Source of the DNA: an uncultured Chlorobiota bacterium
GTDB taxonomy: Bacteria; Bacteroidota; Kapaibacteriia; OLB7
DNA: 8,080 bases
NCBI GenBank assembly: GCA_946481475.1
Contig: CAMLOB010000148.1
Span: forward strand, 1-8,080
Direction: 5' to 3'
Position numbers and translations under genes: made by a program. A model generated the notes under the pieces. That model worked only from the letters and a program-made list of their open reading frames with translations, was not told the origin of the DNA and searched no databases. Below are positions 4,208-8,080 of this stretch, piece by piece (the first letter of the stretch is position 1; the number at the start of each line of letters is the position of its first letter).

Positions 4208-6904
4208 ATGGCCCGGCCGGACTGGAACATTATCGAGGAACTCTTCCACGCGGTCCTTGAACGACCGCCGGAGGAACGGGAGAGATTTCTGGCACGAGAG
4301 GCCGGAAACAACCCGCTCCTCCTGAGGGAAGTCCGTTCCCTGCTGGAGGCTTACGACAGGGACCCGGAGTTTCTGGAAACTCCCGCGGTCAGAATTACCG
4401 GAGACCGCGAGACAACGGGGGAAGAGGAGATGACCGGAAAGCAGGTCGGCTCCTATACGGTTGTCCGCAGAATCGGACGGGGGGGTATGGGGACGGTCTG
4501 GCTGGCCGAACGCTCCGATAAAGAATTCAGCCAGCAGGTTGCTCTCAAGATCGTCAAGCGGGGAATGGACAGCGAGGAGATCGTCCGCCGGTTTCGGACC
4601 GAACGCCGGATCCTGGCCTCCCTTCAGCACCCCCACATCGCCCGTCTGATCGACGGGGGAATCCTCGGGGACGGACGCCCCTGGTTTGCGATGGACTATG
4701 TGGAGGGGGGCGTTCCTCTGAATGAATACTGCAACGCCCGACGGTTCCCGGTCAGCGACCGGCTCTCCCTTTTTCTCAGCGTCTGCTCTGCGGTCATGTA
4801 CGCCCACCGGAATCTGATTGTCCACCGCGACCTGAAGATGAACAACATTCTCGTCTCCGGGGAAGGGGAAGTGAAGCTGCTCGATTTCGGCATCGCAAAA
4901 CTTCTCTCTCCGGAGATCGATGACGGTGGGACGACGTTGACGATGCATCGTCTGCTGACCCCCGATTACGCCTCACCCGAACAGATTCGCGGAGAACCGA
5001 TCACCACTGCCGCCGACGTCTATTCCCTCGGCGTTCTCCTCTACGAACTGCTGAGCGGGTTTCGTCCCTACAGACTGCTCGGACTTTCGACCGCAGAGAT
5101 CGAGGAGAAGGTCTGCCGTCAGTCTCCTCTTCCACCAAGCGTCGCGTTCCGTCGCGGAAGGGAGAACCTCTCCACCGAAGAGATCGCACGCCACAGGAGA
5201 ACCACACCTTCCCGGTTACGGGGACGATTGCGCGGGGACCCGGACACGATCGTTCTGACGGCCATGCACCGTGATCCGGTCCGACGGTATCGGTCGGTAG
5301 AGGAGATGGCAGAAGACATCGAGCGATATCTGCAAGGTCTTCCCCTTCGCGCCCGTCGCGACAGCATTCCCTACCTGGCCGGAAAGTTCATCGGTCGCCA
5401 CAAGTTCGGCATTGCCGCCGCCGGTACGCTCTTCACCTCGGTTACCGGCTTCGGGACCGCCATGACGATACAGCGGAACAGGATCGCACGCCAGGCCGAA
5501 CAGATCGGGAAAGAGCGGGACAAGGCGGAGCGGATCGCCGATTTCCTGAAAAGTCTGTTCTCATCCAACGACCCGGCTTTCTCACGAGGGAAGGAGATGA
5601 CGGCACTGGAAGTGCTGGAACAGGGTCTGCTCCGGGTCGAGGAGACGCTTCGGGATCGTCCGGAACTTCAGGTGGAGATCCTGCTGATGGTCGGCGAGGT
5701 CTATCTGGAAATGGGATCGTACGACCGAGCCGAGTCGGTCTTCCGTCGCGCGGTCCGCCTGGCCCGCCTGCACCCGCCGGATGATCCGCTCCTGCCGGCC
5801 GCAGCTCTTCACGCCCTCGGCGCCGCACTGAAGTGCCGGAACGGCGATTACGTCGAGTCGCTGACGCTCTTCTGCGACGCCTTTGAGATCTTCAGGAAAG
5901 TACGGCTTGCCGACCCGGAACGGGAGACCGACAAGGACATCGCCCACATCCTGAACGACATCGGCGTGATCCTCCTGAATCTGGATCAAACCGAAGATGC
6001 CGAGCGACTCTTCCGCATCGTGGTCGAACTTCGGCGGCGCATCTATGCCGGGGATCACCACCACATCGCCTACACGCTCAACAATCTCTCGATCTCCCTC
6101 CAGCGAAGCGGACCGGACCGATTTGAAGAGGGGGCGGCACTGACTCTGGAAGCGGTGGAGATGCTGGCCCGACTCAACGGCGAGGATCATCCCGACACGG
6201 CAACGGGATTCTACAACCTCGCCCAGCTTTATTACCGCCTGGGACGAATCGGGGAATCGGATGAATTCCATCTGAGAACTCTGGTTATTCGCCGGAAGCT
6301 CTTCAAACGCCACAGGAACCTGGCCCACAGTCTTCTACGCGTTGGAGAGATCATGACGGGTCGGGGAGAATTCGAGGAAGCGGAACGGCATCTGAACGAG
6401 GGGCTGGAGATGTTGCGGACAATTCAGGGGAGCGGACATCCCGACGTTGCCGAAGGACTTGTCTCGCTGGGTAGATACCGGATGAGGAAAGGAGAACCGG
6501 AAGAGGCCGAAACCCTCTTTCATCAGGCAATTGAGGTTCTGCGCGAGAAGTCGAAAGATTCTCTCCTCTTCCCGACGATCTATCTTCTGTTCGGGGAACT
6601 GGAACAGGACCGGGGGAACGACCGGAAGGCCGAAGGTTATTACCGCAAAGGACTGGAACTCCTTGAACGGGAGAACACGAAGCAGGTGTGGGTGGAAGAC
6701 GAATGCCGTACCGCACTGGCGGGAATTCTGGCGGAGCGGGGTTCCGTCGACGAAGCGACGGCACTTCTGGAGACCACTCTCCGCTCGATGCGGAAGCGGG
6801 GAGACCGCAGAGCGACAATGATTGCCGAACGACTGGAAGGGCTGCGGGAAAGGGCCGACCGGAAAGGAAAGAGCGTCCGACTTCCGGCAAACAAACAAGG
6901 CTGA
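4208..6904 (+). CDS. PknB-like serine/threonine kinase with C-terminal TPR array
   Basis: An 898-residue protein. Residues 1-60 are the helical N-terminal module typical of this kinase subfamily (ELFHAVLERPPEERERFL, then LREVRSLLEAYD). The kinase domain (about 83-374) has all key residues: glycine loop IGRGGMGTV (89-97), K114 in VALK, E132, catalytic HRDLKMNN (206-213; D208, N213), DFG (226-228) and SPE (256-258). It ends in HRDPVRRYRSVEEMAEDIERYL. A weak membrane segment follows (about 401-421), then the FxSxDP linker (FSSNDP, 451-456) and about eight kinesin-light-chain-like TPRs (about 485-865) with recurring HPDxA motifs. It should phosphorylate Ser/Thr in the cytoplasm and recruit partners through the TPRs; targets are unknown. 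I chose the ATG at 4208 because the conserved module starts there. It lacks PASTA domains, but a PASTA-only protein is encoded convergently 52 bp away. Confidence 0.95.
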   Translation: MARPDWNIIEELFHAVLERPPEERERFLAREAGNNPLLLREVRSLLEAYDRDPEFLETPAVRITGDRETTGEEEMTGKQVGSYTVVRRIGRGGMGTVWLAERSDKEFSQQVALKIVKRGMDSEEIVRRFRTERRILASLQHPHIARLIDGGILGDGRPWFAMDYVEGGVPLNEYCNARRFPVSDRLSLFLSVCSAVMYAHRNLIVHRDLKMNNILVSGEGEVKLLDFGIAKLLSPEIDDGGTTLTMHRLLTPDYASPEQIRGEPITTAADVYSLGVLLYELLSGFRPYRLLGLSTAEIEEKVCRQSPLPPSVAFRRGRENLSTEEIARHRRTTPSRLRGRLRGDPDTIVLTAMHRDPVRRYRSVEEMAEDIERYLQGLPLRARRDSIPYLAGKFIGRHKFGIAAAGTLFTSVTGFGTAMTIQRNRIARQAEQIGKERDKAERIADFLKSLFSSNDPAFSRGKEMTALEVLEQGLLRVEETLRDRPELQVEILLMVGEVYLEMGSYDRAESVFRRAVRLARLHPPDDPLLPAAALHALGAALKCRNGDYVESLTLFCDAFEIFRKVRLADPERETDKDIAHILNDIGVILLNLDQTEDAERLFRIVVELRRRIYAGDHHHIAYTLNNLSISLQRSGPDRFEEGAALTLEAVEMLARLNGEDHPDTATGFYNLAQLYYRLGRIGESDEFHLRTLVIRRKLFKRHRNLAHSLLRVGEIMTGRGEFEEAERHLNEGLEMLRTIQGSGHPDVAEGLVSLGRYRMRKGEPEEAETLFHQAIEVLREKSKDSLLFPTIYLLFGELEQDRGNDRKAEGYYRKGLELLERENTKQVWVEDECRTALAGILAERGSVDEATALLETTLRSMRKRGDRRATMIAERLEGLRERADRKGKSVRLPANKQG

Positions 6905-6935
6905 CAAGGAGATCCGGTTTCAGACTTCGGCTTTC

Positions 6936-6957
6936 GAGAGTTCCTGCCGGAGCTCTC
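6936..6957. terminator. Bidirectional hairpin between convergent kinase and PASTA genes
   Basis: GAGAGTTCC (6936-6944) pairs with GGAGCTCTC (6949-6957) over nine positions, with one T-G wobble, around a TGCC loop. It fills the 52-bp convergent gap, starting 31 bases after the kinase stop and ending on the last base of the PASTA gene's stop codon. The position suggests a shared terminator. No clear T-run follows on either strand, though the plus-strand side is pyrimidine-rich. Confidence 0.5.
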
Positions 6958-7841
6958 TACTCTTCATCCTCCGAAGATTTCTTCTCCTCAGCTCCATCAT
7001 TTTCCTCCGTCTCCGGTGCATTCGGATCGGAGATCGTCACATTGATTGCAGCCCGCTCGGATACCTGCGAATAGGGAGAGGCCGACTGTTCGATCACGAT
7101 GTTCCGGTCGAACGTACTTCTCTTCTTGCGAACGACTCCCAGAGTCAGTCCGGCATGTTCCAGACGTGTGCGGGCTTCATCCAGCGAGAGACCGACAAGA
7201 TTGGGCATCATCGAATAGCGTGTGGTGGGGCCGCGACTGATGAAGAGATCGATTTTTGTTCCGGGGCGTGCTCCGACGTTCGGCGGGACGCTCTGCGAGA
7301 AGATCAGGTCACGCATGATCGTATCGTTGTAATCATACTCCACCTCTCCTACTTCAAACCCCTGCCGCATCAGCGTGATGCGGGCCTCACGCAACGGCCG
7401 ACCGATCACATCCGGCATCGGAATCATCTCCACCCCACGACTCTCGGTCAGGTAGATGCGCCGTCCCTCCTTGGTTACCGCTCCGCCGTAGGGGAGCTGC
7501 ATCAGGACGATACCGGCCGGGTACTTGTCGCTGTAGCGCGGCTCAGCCCGTTTGACCTCGAATCCTTTCTCCTTCAGCAGCTCTTCGGCTTCGGCGTAGG
7601 GCATACCGACCACCTCCGGAACGGCCGCTTCGGCCCCGAGCTTGACGTACCAGGGCATCATCACCTTGTCGAGCAACAAGAGCAACACAAACATGCCGAC
7701 CACTGCAACAAGCATCCAGAACATAATGCGCTTCCACGGGACACGGGAGGTTTCCGTTTCCTTTGCGGCAGCACCCTTCGCTTGATCGGATGCGGTGACG
7801 GATTCGGCGGGTTCCGTTGTGAAGAATGAGTTTCCAGACAT
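6957..7841 (-). CDS. Single-pass membrane protein with three PASTA domains
   Basis: A 294-residue protein with a short cytoplasmic N-terminus (1-38, ending in basic residues SRVPWKR). One membrane helix (about 39-58; WMLVAVVGMFVLLLLL) is followed by three extracytoplasmic PASTA domains: about 73-136 (VPEVVGMPYAEAEELLKEKGF), 141-204 (MPDVIGRPLREARITLMRQGF) and 211-272 (MPNLVGLSLDEARTRLEHAGL). The tail is very acidic (275-294). PASTA domains bind peptidoglycan fragments or beta-lactams in penicillin-binding proteins and PknB kinases. Here no transpeptidase or kinase domain is attached, an arrangement common in Bacteroidota and probably structural or sensory at the cell wall. The ATG at 7841 lacks a close Shine-Dalgarno; a purine-rich tract lies about 30-45 nt upstream, too far to act. 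It converges on the Ser/Thr kinase gene. Confidence 0.9.
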   Translation of the reverse strand: MSGNSFFTTEPAESVTASDQAKGAAAKETETSRVPWKRIMFWMLVAVVGMFVLLLLLDKVMMPWYVKLGAEAAVPEVVGMPYAEAEELLKEKGFEVKRAEPRYSDKYPAGIVLMQLPYGGAVTKEGRRIYLTESRGVEMIPMPDVIGRPLREARITLMRQGFEVGEVEYDYNDTIMRDLIFSQSVPPNVGARPGTKIDLFISRGPTTRYSMMPNLVGLSLDEARTRLEHAGLTLGVVRKKRSTFDRNIVIEQSASPYSQVSERAAINVTISDPNAPETEENDGAEEKKSSEDEE

Positions 7842-8080
7842 TCCGGTTTGCTTGTTCGTTCGATCCGTTATTCTCCCCCCTTCCTCTGCAACCCTCCCCT
7901 TCCGTTACGCTGATGAGCGGAGATTCAATACAACTTACAAACTCGGGGCGACCCGATTCCAAGAATCAGGGGGAGAAGTTCGTATCTTTTGTTGCCGCTG
8001 ACAATCCAGCACTGTCAGTCCAGCATTGTCAGTCCAGCCTGAGAACACAAACCAGATCATTGCAGAATTTCAAGATGTCT
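7842..8080. other. Non-coding right edge, upstream of the PASTA gene
   Basis: These 239 bases hold no supported gene. Visible elements are an inverted repeat GATTC-CAA-GAATC (7955-7967, extendable past one mismatch to CC/GG), a TATCTTTTG sequence at 7983-7991 that resembles a rightward -7 box with one extra T, and three 14-bp tandem repeats (7999-8040). The region is probably the leader of the PASTA gene. It may also carry a promoter for a rightward gene starting past 8080. Confidence 0.45.
7999..8040. repeat. Three tandem 14-bp repeats
   Basis: TGACAATCCAGCAC (7999-8012), TGTCAGTCCAGCAT (8013-8026) and TGTCAGTCCAGCCT (8027-8040) follow each other without gaps; the last two differ at two positions. 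CTGACA (7998-8003) and TGTCAG (8013-8018) also form a 6-bp inverted repeat. Tandem spacing of 14 bp is not an exact helical multiple. An operator array or a slippage-generated repeat are both possible. Confidence 0.6.

Noticed and set aside
4290..4305. TGGCACG sequence resembling half of a sigma-54 promoter
   Set aside because: It lies inside the kinase coding region and lacks the TTGC half at the required distance.
6822..7829. 335-codon open frame on the plus strand across the PASTA gene
   Set aside because: It overlaps the kinase 3' end and is antisense to three clear PASTA domains; the product shows no domain and unnatural composition.

Overview
The window looks like chromosomal DNA of a GC-rich member of the Bacteroidota/Chlorobiota lineage or a close relative. 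Three things point there. Several starts lack a Shine-Dalgarno sequence. Perfect TAnnTTTG boxes (the Bacteroidota-type -7 element) lie just upstream of at least two genes. The gene content also fits: a soluble-style Ser/Thr kinase with C-terminal TPRs, and a free-standing membrane PASTA protein. The species cannot be named from this sequence. No mobile element, rRNA, tRNA or CRISPR array was seen, and codon use looks even across the genes.

Layout, left to right. Positions 1-304 are non-coding and rich in inverted repeats: two adjacent strong stem-loops, a small block of direct and inverted repeats, and a CACGAAG hairpin. A small Smr-domain protein follows on the minus strand (305-574). Next is an orphan NtrC-type sigma-54-dependent response regulator on the plus strand (752-2134). 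The convergent gap 2135-2404 holds a 16-bp tandem duplication and a cluster of about 31-bp tandem palindromic repeats. Then comes a GlsB/YeaQ/YmgE-type small membrane protein on the minus strand (2405-2674), divergent from a family-4 glycosyltransferase on the plus strand (2843-3964). After a 243-bp gap there is a large PknB-like Ser/Thr kinase with kinesin-light-chain-like TPRs (4208-6904). It converges on a single-pass membrane protein with three extracytoplasmic PASTA domains (6957-7841). The last 239 bp are non-coding and contain three 14-bp tandem repeats.

Functional picture. All six genes appear to be separate transcription units: no two same-strand neighbours are close enough to form an operon. 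The content is mostly signalling and envelope functions: two regulators (response regulator, kinase), a cell-wall sensor-like PASTA protein, a glycosyltransferase and a stress-type membrane protein. The closest thing to a system is the convergent pair of a kinase without PASTA domains and a PASTA protein without a kinase. Whether they work together is inference only. Otherwise the genes are ordinary, and the least explained material is the repeat and hairpin DNA in the intergenic gaps.
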